Assembly: GCF_000513135.1 (NCBI RefSeq)
Contig: NZ_BAUV01000008.1
Coordinates: 62,001 to 126,000 of the forward strand
Source of the DNA: Halalkalibacter akibai JCM 9157
GTDB lineage: Bacteria > Bacillota > Bacilli > Bacillales > Bacillaceae_D
Direction: 5' to 3'
Length of the DNA: 64,000 nucleotides
The position numbers were made by a program, and so were the translations under genes. Below are positions 54,069 to 61,819 of this stretch, in pieces. Numbering within the stretch: the first letter of the stretch is position 1; the number at the start of each line of letters is the position of its first letter. The notes beneath the pieces are model-generated. The model was not told the origin of the DNA. It ran no database searches and saw nothing but the letters and a program-made list of their open reading frames with translations.

Positions 54069-54452
54069 ATGAACCAGACATTTGTTTCAGAACAACCACT
54101 AATAGGGAAAATATCAATCTTTCAAGTAGAAGGTAAAGTAGTAGATTCAAAATTAACGTCAATTGCTATTATAGAAATAACAACTAGATCTTTACTGTTT
54201 TCAAGCTCATTAAAATTTCCACTTTCTGAATCTGTCATTTATCAATTAAAAACAAGCATTGCAAAAAATGAAATAGAATTGTATGGAACAATTGTGAAAT
54301 CAATTAGTCAAACAGGTAACGATGTTCATCACTATCAGTTTAAATTTCTAATGAGTAGTGATCAATTTCTTCCTTTCCTAAATGATGATGAGATACCAAG
54401 GCTTTTTAAGCAAAAGAACAAATACGTTAACACTGAGGAGTCTATAAGATGA
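54069..54452 (+). CDS. Possible PilZ-like protein in a SinR-box operon
   Basis: 127 residues behind AAAAGGAGGATTAA. I do not recognise it with confidence. The core (about 10-95) alternates short strands in a way that recalls PilZ barrels: GKISIFQVEGKVVDSKLTS, IIEITTRSLLFSSSLKFPL, IELYGTIVKSISQTG, HHYQFKF. The c-di-GMP-binding motifs RxxxR and DxSxxG are not evident, so it probably does not bind c-di-GMP in the usual way. Its stop overlaps the start of the next gene (ATGA), so the two are coupled. The promoter is flanked by two SinR-type boxes, which suggests a role in biofilm or motility switching. That role is inference. Confidence 0.6.
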   Translation: MNQTFVSEQPLIGKISIFQVEGKVVDSKLTSIAIIEITTRSLLFSSSLKFPLSESVIYQLKTSIAKNEIELYGTIVKSISQTGNDVHHYQFKFLMSSDQFLPFLNDDEIPRLFKQKNKYVNTEESIR

Positions 54453-54664
54453 ATGGAGGTAACATCAGGTTATTAAGAGAAGAAAAAGGGATGACACTTA
54501 ATGAACTCGCTGCACAATCAGGAGTATCAAAATCTTATATTAGTTATATCGAAAGAGGAATGCAAAAAAATCCTAGTATTGCAGTTTTAGAAAAGATTTC
54601 AACAGCACTAGGAATAGATTTTATTCAACTTATTGAGACGTTAAATGAGCCTGTTAAAAAATAA
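54449..54664 (+). CDS. SinR-like Xre protein lacking the SinI-binding domain
   Basis: 71 residues, GAGGAG in front, overlapping the previous gene by four bases. A lambda-type helix-turn-helix (about 5-62) reads LREEKGMTLNELAAQSGVSK, then SYISYIERGMQKNPSIAVLE and KISTALGIDFIQL. The recognition segment SKSYISYIERGMQ is close to that of SinR (AKSYLSSIERNIQ). The protein stops just after this domain, so the C-terminal part with which SinR dimerises and binds SinI is missing. It could bind SinR boxes without antagonism by SinI, or pair with SinR as SlrR does. This is inference. Confidence 0.8.
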   Translation: MNGGNIRLLREEKGMTLNELAAQSGVSKSYISYIERGMQKNPSIAVLEKISTALGIDFIQLIETLNEPVKK

Positions 54665-54672
54665 TAGAAATG

Positions 54673-54737
54673 GGGTGACTTTTAAAGCAACAGCCGCTTA
54701 GGTTTCAAGCAAACGAATGTCCTATGCTGAGTCACCC
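54673..54737. ncRNA. Strong nested hairpin between convergent Xre-family genes
   Basis: GGGTGACT (54673-54680) pairs with AGTCACCC (54730-54737). Inside, CAGC...TAGG pairs with CCTA...GCTG around an 18-base loop. There is no T run, so a simple terminator is doubtful. It could be a structured RNA or a termination/processing site for both genes. Confidence 0.35.
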
Positions 54738-54745
54738 TCTGTGCT

Positions 54746-55069
54746 TTAAGATTGTTTATTTTTCCACTTATTAAACTCTAAGTATTCACGAAACTGATCT
54801 TTCGTAATACCAGAATCCATTGCTTCCCTAACCAACTCAACCCATGAAGAATCTAAGTCTTTTTCATACGGGTTATCCTCATTTAATAAAACCTCTACGG
54901 TCACTCCAAGTACGGAGGAAATCTTCTCTAAAAATTGTATAGATGGATTTGATTGAATATTTCTTTCAATTGAACTCAGATAAGATTTAGCAACACCAGC
55001 TCTTTCGGCTAACTCAGAAAGAGATAATCCCTTTTCAAGCCGGTATTTTTTTACGCGTTCACCGATCAT
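54746..55069 (-). CDS. sinR: Biofilm master regulator SinR
   Basis: 107 residues behind GAGGAAACG. The Xre-type DNA-binding domain (about 1-66) has MIGERVKKYRLEKGLSLSEL, then AGVAKSYLSSIERNIQSNPS and IQFLEKISSVLGV. The C-terminal SinI-interacting helices (about 72-105) have SSWVELVREAMDSGITKDQF followed by REYLEFNKWK. It matches B. subtilis SinR (111 residues) throughout. SinR represses matrix genes and is inhibited by SinI. The -35 of its own promoter (TTTACA 55134-55129, 18 bp, TATAAT 55110-55105) is covered by a SinR-type box. sinI lies 193 bp upstream on the same strand, as in B. subtilis. Confidence 0.93.
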   Translation of the reverse strand: MIGERVKKYRLEKGLSLSELAERAGVAKSYLSSIERNIQSNPSIQFLEKISSVLGVTVEVLLNEDNPYEKDLDSSWVELVREAMDSGITKDQFREYLEFNKWKNKQS

Positions 55070-55124
55070 GATATCGTTTCCTCTCTGCCAATAATGTTAC
55101 TAAGATTATAGCAGGATCATGGTT

Positions 55125-55140
55125 GTTCTGTAAATAGAAC
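55125..55140 (-). promoter_or_regulatory. SinR-type box over the sinR promoter
   Basis: GTTCTG-TAAA-TAGAAC: inverted repeat with GTTCT/AGAAC arms, covering the -35 of the sinR promoter (TTTACA on the minus strand at 55134-55129; TATAAT at 55110-55105). Confidence 0.6.
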
Positions 55141-55202
55141 CACTGTATTACAAAGAGGATTCCTACTTTCAATTAAAAAGACCCATGTTTGTTCGTTGCA
55201 CA

Positions 55203-55216
55203 TTCATTATAAAGAA
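55203..55216 (-). promoter_or_regulatory. SinR-type box in the sinI-sinR gap
   Basis: TTCATTATAAAGAA, one base from the perfect palindrome at 53975. Confidence 0.5.
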
Positions 55217-55262
55217 CAACAGAGGTATATTGAATCAATTCTAGAAAACCTAATATCAATTA

Positions 55263-55391
55263 CTATGTAGTAATTGGCCGATTCCGTAAAAAGTACTGAA
55301 TTTCTTCATAAGTTAGTCCTATATTTTTTGCAGTGAGAATTAATTCAATCCAATCTCGATCAAGTTCAATCTCTTTTAACTCATGTTTCAT
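55263..55391 (-). CDS. sinI: SinI antirepressor of SinR
   Basis: 42 residues from ATG 55391, with AGGGGGGACC before it. The text IELDRDWIELILTAKNIGLT, followed by YEEIQYFLRN, corresponds to the SinR-binding helices of B. subtilis SinI (LDQEWVELMVEAKEANIS, PEEIRKYLLLN). SinI forms a heterodimer with SinR and releases it from DNA when Spo0A-P rises. It is shorter than B. subtilis SinI at the C-terminal end. The promoter (TATAAT on the minus strand at 55444-55439) lies between two SinR-type boxes (55414 and 55485). The order sinI then sinR supports the assignment. Confidence 0.88.
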   Translation of the reverse strand: MKHELKEIELDRDWIELILTAKNIGLTYEEIQYFLRNRPITT

Positions 55392-55413
55392 TTTGGTCCC
55401 CCCTATTACCGTT

Positions 55414-55500
55414 GTTCTTTTTAGCGAACTATATGGAGATTATAGTATGTTTTTGATAAAAAATAAAGATAATAAACAAAATTTGTTCTTAATAAAGAAT
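55414..55500 (-). promoter_or_regulatory. sinI promoter flanked by two SinR-type boxes
   Basis: On the minus strand TATAAT (55444-55439) with TTTATT 17 bp upstream. GTTCTT-TTTA-GCGAAC (55414-55429) lies downstream of the -10 and GTTCTT-AATA-AAGAAT (55485-55500) upstream of the -35. This repeats the layout at 53975-54042. The gap from 55501 to 55995 shows no further clear element apart from GGAGGG at 55912 without a start codon. Confidence 0.55.
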
Positions 55501-55995
55501 AGGTTAGTCTTTGACTAGATGATTAATAATTTAGAGAAATACTGCTGAATTCGTAAAAAAATCAGGCTTAATTTATTTTTTTTCGTAAAATAATTGTCAT
55601 TTATCTTGTTTTTTCTGAAAAGAGAGACTTTTGTATTGAGTCTAGGTTACTAAGAATAATGTATAGATTAAAAGCAGTATTTTAGATAGTTAATTTTGTT
55701 ATAGCGTTTTTATTAAGAGATTATTAAGCTGATGTAAACCAGCTGTGTATACAGATGAAAATAGACTTTATTCCTAAATGGTCTTCGTTCGAAGTTGAGA
55801 TATTCGTAATTAGTATGATTCTCACATTTCTGATAATTTCAAAGGTTTTTAATTAAATATCTTGTATTATTACGAGAGTAGAAATATTACTGAGACATTT
55901 TTTTAAAGGAGGGTCTATTTTACTTAGTCCAAAAGGTTAGTTCTAAATTAGGACAAGCATGAATTATTAAATTAAAATTAGGGAGCTGTTTAAAC

Positions 55996-58410
55996 ATGCG
56001 AAAAAAATTCAATCTTTTCGTTATTTATTCATTGATCGTCATGTTAACTGTTTCTAGCTTTGGTTTTAGCGCAAGTGCTAACCAAACTGGAACAAATCTA
56101 GCAACATTGCATTTGGAAGTTGATGAGTTATCAACTAAACTTGTTACCGTTATTGTTGAGTTGGATGAAGAATCGATTGTGGAAGCAAAGCATCAAGGGA
56201 AGAACCAAACAAAAGCGAACCTTGAAGCAGAACGTACTGCAGTAATTGAAGCAGTAGAAAAAGCAGTGCCCACTGCTGATGTAAACTTTGAGTATGAATA
56301 TGTATTCTCTGGTTTCTCAGTAGAGCTTGCTGAAAATGATATTGCTAGTCTTGCAGCAGTGCCAGGAGTTAAGGCAGTATATGCGAATGAGACTTATGAA
56401 GTATCTTCAATTGAAGAAGCTGAACTATTAGATCCTGAAACATTCACACCACTTATGGCTGATAGCGCTCCATTTATTCAATCAGATGAAGCATGGGCTG
56501 AAGGTTTTACTGGTGAAGGTGTAACAGTTGCAATTCTTGATACAGGAGTTGACTACACGCACCCAGATTTAGAGCATGCGTTTGGTGAGTATCTTGGCTG
56601 GGATTTCGTAGACAACGATGCTGATCCGCAAGAAACACCAATTGGTGATCCTCGTGGTGCTTCAACGAATCATGGTACACATGTTGCTGGTACAGTTGCA
56701 GCAAATGGTGCTATTAAAGGGGTAGCTCCAGACGCTACACTATTAGCTTACCGCGTATTAGGTCCTGGTGGCCGAGGAGCAACTCAAGGAATCATCGCAG
56801 CAATTGATCGTGCTGTTCAAGACGGTGCTGATGTTATGAATCTATCTTTAGGAGCATCTGTCAATAATCCTGATTATGCAACAAGTCTTGCGTTAGACCG
56901 TGCAATGGCTGATGGTGTAGTTGCTGTAACATCTAACGGAAACAGTGGTCCTAACAACTGGACAGTTGGTTCACCTGGTACATCTCGTGAAGCGATTTCT
57001 GTAGGTGCAACAACATTACCTTTTAACTTATACTCTTCAACTATTACAACAGCTGGTGATGTTGAGTTTCCATCGGCAAAAGTAATGGGTTATCCGAGTG
57101 ACGAAGCTATTGAAGCTTTAGATGGTAAAGAATATGAGTTTGTTCATGTTGGTCTTGGGGCCCGTGCAAACTATGAAAACGTAGATGTTAAAGGTAAAGT
57201 AGCATTAGTAAGTCGAGGAGATTTCTCTTTTACTGATAAGGCTATTTTTGCAAAAGAAAAAGGCGCTGTAGCTGTTATTCTTTACAACAATACAGCAGGT
57301 GAACAACCAGATATTCCTGGGATGGAGTTACCAACGATTAAAACAACTCAAGCTGATGGTCGAAAATTAATTACAGAACTAGAAGCTGGAAACAACACAA
57401 TTTCGTTCAATGTGGAATTTGTGGAGCGTCTTGGTGAAACAATGGCTTCATTCTCTTCTCGTGGTCCTGTTATGGATACATGGATGATCAAGCCAGATGT
57501 TTCTGCTCCTGGTGTGGCAATTGTAAGTACAGTTCCTACTCATAATCCTGCTAACCCGCACGGTTATGCATCAAACCAAGGTACAAGTATGTCAGCTCCA
57601 CACGTAGCTGGTGCTGCAGCTCTTATTTTAGAAGCACATCCTGATTGGAGTGTTGATTTTGTTAAAGCAGCGTTAATGAATACGGCTGAAAATATGATTG
57701 ATCCTGCAACAGGTGAATATTACGCTCATAACAGTCAAGGTGCTGGTTCTATCCGTGTCATGGATGCGATCAATACAGAAGTTCTTGTAACTCCTGGAAG
57801 TCATTCGTTCGGAATCTTTACAAATGAAGACGAGAAAGAAGTAAGACGTCAAAGCTTTACGATTCATAATCTTTCTGATCAGCGTAAGAGATATTCAATC
57901 GAATTTACTGGTCATGAAGGAATTAAAGTTCAAACGAGTAACAATCTTCAAGTACAGCCAGGCAAGACACAAAACTTAAACTTTGGAGTTCAAGTTGACG
58001 TTGCTAAGCTTGAGCCTGGTTACTATGAAGGTACATTCCTAATTAAAGATGGAACAAAAACAATTGAAGTACCAACAATTCTATTCGTTCAAGAGCCTGA
58101 CTATCCGTTCCTAACTGGGCTTTCACTAGCACTTTCTGGTGGAAATTTAATTGGACAAGTTAACGTTCGTGGTGGAGCGGAAGAATTTAATTTAAGAATC
58201 CGCAATGCTGATACGAATGTATTACTTGCTGAACCAGCAAAAGCAACAAATGTAGCAAGCGGTATCCATAGCTTCAGCTGGGATATGACGATTGATGGTC
58301 AACCATTAACGCCTGGTCGTTACCAAATCAATGCTTATGCTAAGCGCTTTGGTCATGAGGTAGAAGTTACTGGTGGAGTACTTACGATTAACCCAAATGA
58401 AGAGAACTAA
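55996..58410 (+). CDS. vpr: Vpr-type secreted subtilisin-like protease
   Basis: 804 residues. Signal peptide (about 1-28), inhibitor I9 propeptide (about 45-135), catalytic S8 domain with a PA insert. The triad is Asp in AILDTGVDYTHPDLE, His in STNHGTHVAGTVAANG and Ser in GTSMSAPHVAGAAALIL; the oxyanion Asn is in TSNGNSGPNN. The PA domain (about 385-475) has VDVKGKVALVSRGDFSFTDK. The C-terminal 200 residues form Fn3-like beta domains. Length and order match B. subtilis Vpr (806 residues), an extracellular protease that also processes other exported proteins. ATG 55996 follows AGGGAG at a somewhat long distance. A bidirectional terminator follows. Confidence 0.92.
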   Translation: MRKKFNLFVIYSLIVMLTVSSFGFSASANQTGTNLATLHLEVDELSTKLVTVIVELDEESIVEAKHQGKNQTKANLEAERTAVIEAVEKAVPTADVNFEYEYVFSGFSVELAENDIASLAAVPGVKAVYANETYEVSSIEEAELLDPETFTPLMADSAPFIQSDEAWAEGFTGEGVTVAILDTGVDYTHPDLEHAFGEYLGWDFVDNDADPQETPIGDPRGASTNHGTHVAGTVAANGAIKGVAPDATLLAYRVLGPGGRGATQGIIAAIDRAVQDGADVMNLSLGASVNNPDYATSLALDRAMADGVVAVTSNGNSGPNNWTVGSPGTSREAISVGATTLPFNLYSSTITTAGDVEFPSAKVMGYPSDEAIEALDGKEYEFVHVGLGARANYENVDVKGKVALVSRGDFSFTDKAIFAKEKGAVAVILYNNTAGEQPDIPGMELPTIKTTQADGRKLITELEAGNNTISFNVEFVERLGETMASFSSRGPVMDTWMIKPDVSAPGVAIVSTVPTHNPANPHGYASNQGTSMSAPHVAGAAALILEAHPDWSVDFVKAALMNTAENMIDPATGEYYAHNSQGAGSIRVMDAINTEVLVTPGSHSFGIFTNEDEKEVRRQSFTIHNLSDQRKRYSIEFTGHEGIKVQTSNNLQVQPGKTQNLNFGVQVDVAKLEPGYYEGTFLIKDGTKTIEVPTILFVQEPDYPFLTGLSLALSGGNLIGQVNVRGGAEEFNLRIRNADTNVLLAEPAKATNVASGIHSFSWDMTIDGQPLTPGRYQINAYAKRFGHEVEVTGGVLTINPNEEN

Positions 58411-58420
58411 TTAACACTAA

Positions 58421-58456
58421 AAAAACTGGCTTCCAATTAAGGAAGCCAGTTTTTAA
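58421..58456. terminator. Bidirectional terminator after vpr
   Basis: A 14-bp perfect stem (58421-58434 with 58441-58454), 6-base loop, A run on the left and T run on the right. Serves vpr and the convergent DUF3817 gene. Confidence 0.88.
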
Positions 58457-58460
58457 TTTG

Positions 58461-58766
58461 TTAAATGCCCTTCGTTACAGGACCGTCATCCTTTAACAAC
58501 TTCGCATCAAAGATAAACGGACCAAATGGCATAACGGAAGCTACACAAGCAAGGAATGATTTCTTATAAGACCAACCTTCATTCATCTTCATATACATAA
58601 CCGCCCCAATATATAAAATGAACAAAGCCCCATGTGCTGCCCCAACATATGTAACCATTAAAGGCATATCCATCATGTATTTAAGAGGCATGGCAATAAA
58701 CAGAAGAAGTAGAAAAGACATCCCTTCTAAAAAACCGATCATACGAAATGCTTTGATTGAATTCAT
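58461..58766 (-). CDS. DUF3817 membrane protein (YdzA-like)
   Basis: 101 residues from ATG 58766, behind AAGGAGTG; the in-frame start at 58790 has no site. Three membrane segments. Motifs are FRMIGFLEGMSFLLLLFIAM, PLKYMMDMP, VGAAHGALFILYIG and SVMPFGPFIFDAKLL, which are the conserved parts of DUF3817. The function of the family is unknown. It is monocistronic between vpr and an SDR gene. Confidence 0.82.
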   Translation of the reverse strand: MNSIKAFRMIGFLEGMSFLLLLFIAMPLKYMMDMPLMVTYVGAAHGALFILYIGAVMYMKMNEGWSYKKSFLACVASVMPFGPFIFDAKLLKDDGPVTKGI

Positions 58767-58947
58767 CTTGTCCACTCCTTTAAGAATCAATATTTAAAAA
58801 TGTGCTCCTTCTATTATAGCAAGTCCATCGTGAAACATGTATTAACATTTGATGAACCATTTTTTGAGACACGTGATATAAGCCTAGAGAATAGGCTATA
58901 GAGGAGTTTATTTAAAATGATGAGTGAATTTGAAGGAGGTTTTATCT

Positions 58948-59847
58948 TTGTATCCTTATTATCCTTATTATAATAAAGAAACAAAATGTGAGGAGCAACC
59001 TATTGCGTTTCCTGCGCAAGAACAAGATCGGCAACCGGGACTAGAGTATGTTATGAAGCCTTTACCTATTTCTGAGAATCCTAATTACAAAGCTGCTGGG
59101 AAGTTAAAAGATAAAGTAGCAATTATTACAGGCGGAGATAGTGGAATTGGTAGAGCGACGGCCATTGCGTTTGCAAAGGAGGGTGCAGACGTTGTTATTG
59201 TCTATTTAGATGAACACAGAGATGCGGAGGCAACGAAGCAAAGAGTAGAGCAACTAGGTTCTAAATGTGTAACCATTCCAATTGACTTAAGAAAGGAACA
59301 GGCTTCTACAACGGTTGTCAAACAGACAATTGAAACGTTTGGTCGAATTGATATTTTGGTTAATAATCATGCTGTTCAATTTGTTCAAGAATCAATTTTA
59401 GATATTTCAAGTGAACAGTTAATGAACACTTTTAATACGAATGTTTTTTCTTACTTTCATATGATAAAAGCAGCTCTACCTTTCATGGAAGCTGGAGACT
59501 CCATCATTAACAATTCGTCGATCACTGCTTTTAGAGGACATGAGAGGTTAATTGATTATTCAGCTACAAAAGGGGCAATTACTACATTAACACGTTCGCT
59601 AGCATTGTCTTTAGCAGAGAAAGAAATTCGTGTGAATGCTGTTGCACCAGGACCAATCTGGACCCCATTAATCCCAGCTTCGTTTCCTGCTAAAGATGTA
59701 GAAGTATTTGGTACAGATACACCAATGAAACGTGCAGGTCAACCTTTTGAACTAGCGCCGACTTTTGTCTATTTGGCATCAGACGATTCTCGTTATGTAA
59801 CGGGACAGACATTACATGTTAACGGGGGAGATTTCGTTAGTTCTTAG
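58948..59847 (+). CDS. Short-chain dehydrogenase, general-stress type
   Basis: 299 residues from TTG 58948, eight bases after AAGGAGG; GTG 58924 upstream lacks a site. The N-terminus is Tyr/Pro-rich (MYPYYPYYNKET). The Rossmann motif is IITGGDSGIGRATAIAFAKE; NNHAVQ follows, then the catalytic Ser (NNSSITAF) and YSATK. This extended SDR group (YhdF/YhxC-like in Bacillus) has about 40 residues before the domain and is often part of the general stress response. NAD(P)-dependent, substrate unknown. A terminator at 59860 follows. Confidence 0.87.
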   Translation: MYPYYPYYNKETKCEEQPIAFPAQEQDRQPGLEYVMKPLPISENPNYKAAGKLKDKVAIITGGDSGIGRATAIAFAKEGADVVIVYLDEHRDAEATKQRVEQLGSKCVTIPIDLRKEQASTTVVKQTIETFGRIDILVNNHAVQFVQESILDISSEQLMNTFNTNVFSYFHMIKAALPFMEAGDSIINNSSITAFRGHERLIDYSATKGAITTLTRSLALSLAEKEIRVNAVAPGPIWTPLIPASFPAKDVEVFGTDTPMKRAGQPFELAPTFVYLASDDSRYVTGQTLHVNGGDFVSS

Positions 59848-59859
59848 TATAGAAAAGGG

Positions 59860-59892
59860 TGTCTCAAAAGATATGAATGATCTTTTGAGACA
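59860..59892 (+). terminator. Terminator of the SDR gene
   Basis: A 13-bp perfect stem (59860-59872 with 59880-59892), 7-base loop, followed by TTTTAATTTA. Confidence 0.82.
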
Positions 59893-60072
59893 TTTTAATT
59901 TAGTGAACATATTGCAACTGAGTTTTGCTAACTATCTTTTTGGGATTGTATAGAAACGTTTGATTAAAGCGAAAATGGATAAGAGAATGGGAACTGTTTC
60001 GATAGGCTAAACAATTGATTAAATTGTGACGATATAACTATAAATAGTTCGTGAAGTGGAGGTGTCGCACTA

Positions 60073-61728
60073 GTGGAAGAAAAATTTATTGCTTTATCAA
60101 ATGTCATTAAAGCGTTTGAACATATGTATGGCATTGTTTTTCTGATGGAATTCAATCAACAGCAATTTATTTATCGGTTTGTAAGCCCTAAAGCGAAAGA
60201 ACTTGCTTCATTAAACGATGATTGCATTGGAAAATCTATTAATGATGTGTATCCAGACTACATAGCAGAACATATCCGAGCTCTTTACGAGGAAGCAAGA
60301 AAAACGAATAAACCTGTAATCGTACAAGATAAGTTTAATATGGAATCAGTTAATGAAGTAGCAAAATTAGTAGTTATTCCAATCTCTGAAGTTTACTTTA
60401 TAAGTTATACAGAGAGAACGCTGATAAAAGAAGCATCTAAAATAGATTTATTAACGGGTTTGCCAAGCTATCCAATTTTCATTGAGAATTTAGAGAAAAG
60501 TCTAAATAATCTCTCTAATCAACCTGTTGTTCTATTTTATATTAAACTCCTTCCAATTAATAAACAAAAGCTTAGAAAAGAGATGAATCAAGGAACGTTT
60601 GTGATTGAATTAGCCAAACGTATTCAAGCATTTATTCAAATTGAAGAAGCTCAACTAGCTCGTGTCATTGATGATGAAATGATTTGCTTTATAAAAATGG
60701 GTAGAGGTGAAGGCTCAAAGATTACTGAGCTACAGCTAGCTATCTCAGAGCCTTTTTTACGATCAGGAATCAAAGTGGTTATGGAAACGGCAATAGGTGT
60801 TACCTTTATAGAAGTTGAAGGAAAAACGGTAAATACATTAATAAATGAAGCTTATCATGCGATGTTACTCGCTAAAAAGCAAAAAGGGAATACCATTTCA
60901 GTTTTTAATGAGCACCGACAAACAGCTGAGATTGGTTTGAAACCAAGCGTGGAAAATGAATTGTTTAAGGCCATCGAGAGAGAAGAATTTAAGCTATTTT
61001 TCCAACCAATCGTTCATGTAGAAACAGGGAAAGTCCATTATGAGGCTTTGTTGAGATGGTTTAGTGCTAAGTTAGGTTCGGTACCTCCTGATGCGTTCAT
61101 TGTTGTAGCTGAAAATAACGGCTACATTAAAGAAATTGATGCTTGGGTCATTGAGAATGTATGCAAGACAGTAGCTACTTCAAATTGGATAACAAAAGTA
61201 TCCATTAATTTATCAACGAAAACACTCGAATTAACCAATTTCGAACAAACTCTGTTAACAATCTGCCAGAAATATGAAATCCATCCAAACCAAATTGAAC
61301 TTGAGTTAACCGAGCATAGCTTACTTGATGATGAAAAAGTGTTAATTAATAAACTTTGTTCACTGAGAAAAGCAGGTTTCCAGGTAGCCATTGATGATTT
61401 TGGAATGAGACATGCTTCTTTTAATTATTTACGAGTTCTTCCTGTTGATAAAATTAAAATAGATAAAGCATTTATTGAGGATATCCATCAAGACTCTAAG
61501 GAATATGTAATTGTTACTTCGATCTTATCCTTAGCTCAAAAGCTTGGTGTTAAAGTAACGGCAGAAGGAATTGAAACAGACGAACAAGCCAAGCTTATGA
61601 TGGCTGTGAGTTGTAATGAATTACAAGGTTACTTGTTCAGTAAACCAGTTCCTGTTGATGTTTTAATGAAAATGGAACAACATACAACAGATAAATGGAA
61701 GAAACTTAAAGCAGAAACAACCTTATGA
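60073..61728 (+). CDS. EAL c-di-GMP phosphodiesterase with degenerate GGDEF
   Basis: 551 residues from GTG 60073, eight bases after GGAGGTG. A PAS-like sensor (about 1-115) is followed by a GGDEF-derived domain (about 125-280) in which the motif has become VIDDE (LARVIDDEMICF). It therefore cannot act as a cyclase. The EAL domain (about 290-535) keeps YEALLRW, SINLS, ELTEH, the Asp pair in AIDDFGMRHASF, KIKIDKA, AEGIET and QGYLFS. Loop 6 reads DFGMRHAS instead of the usual DFGTGYSS, so activity or dimer contact may be altered. No membrane segments. The signal is unknown. A terminator overlaps the stop codon. Confidence 0.9.
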   Translation: MEEKFIALSNVIKAFEHMYGIVFLMEFNQQQFIYRFVSPKAKELASLNDDCIGKSINDVYPDYIAEHIRALYEEARKTNKPVIVQDKFNMESVNEVAKLVVIPISEVYFISYTERTLIKEASKIDLLTGLPSYPIFIENLEKSLNNLSNQPVVLFYIKLLPINKQKLRKEMNQGTFVIELAKRIQAFIQIEEAQLARVIDDEMICFIKMGRGEGSKITELQLAISEPFLRSGIKVVMETAIGVTFIEVEGKTVNTLINEAYHAMLLAKKQKGNTISVFNEHRQTAEIGLKPSVENELFKAIEREEFKLFFQPIVHVETGKVHYEALLRWFSAKLGSVPPDAFIVVAENNGYIKEIDAWVIENVCKTVATSNWITKVSINLSTKTLELTNFEQTLLTICQKYEIHPNQIELELTEHSLLDDEKVLINKLCSLRKAGFQVAIDDFGMRHASFNYLRVLPVDKIKIDKAFIEDIHQDSKEYVIVTSILSLAQKLGVKVTAEGIETDEQAKLMMAVSCNELQGYLFSKPVPVDVLMKMEQHTTDKWKKLKAETTL

Positions 61729-61752
61729 TTGAGAGATGATCATAAGGTTATT
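61719..61752 (+). terminator. Terminator of the EAL gene
   Basis: AACCTTATGAT (61719-61729) pairs with ATCATAAGGTT (61739-61749), then ATTTT. The stem includes the stop codon. Confidence 0.8.
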
Positions 61753-61819
61753 TTGCTATTCGAAGTTAAAGCGTTTAACATGTTAAAATAAGAAAAAAGT
61801 GAACCAGATAGGAGAAAGT

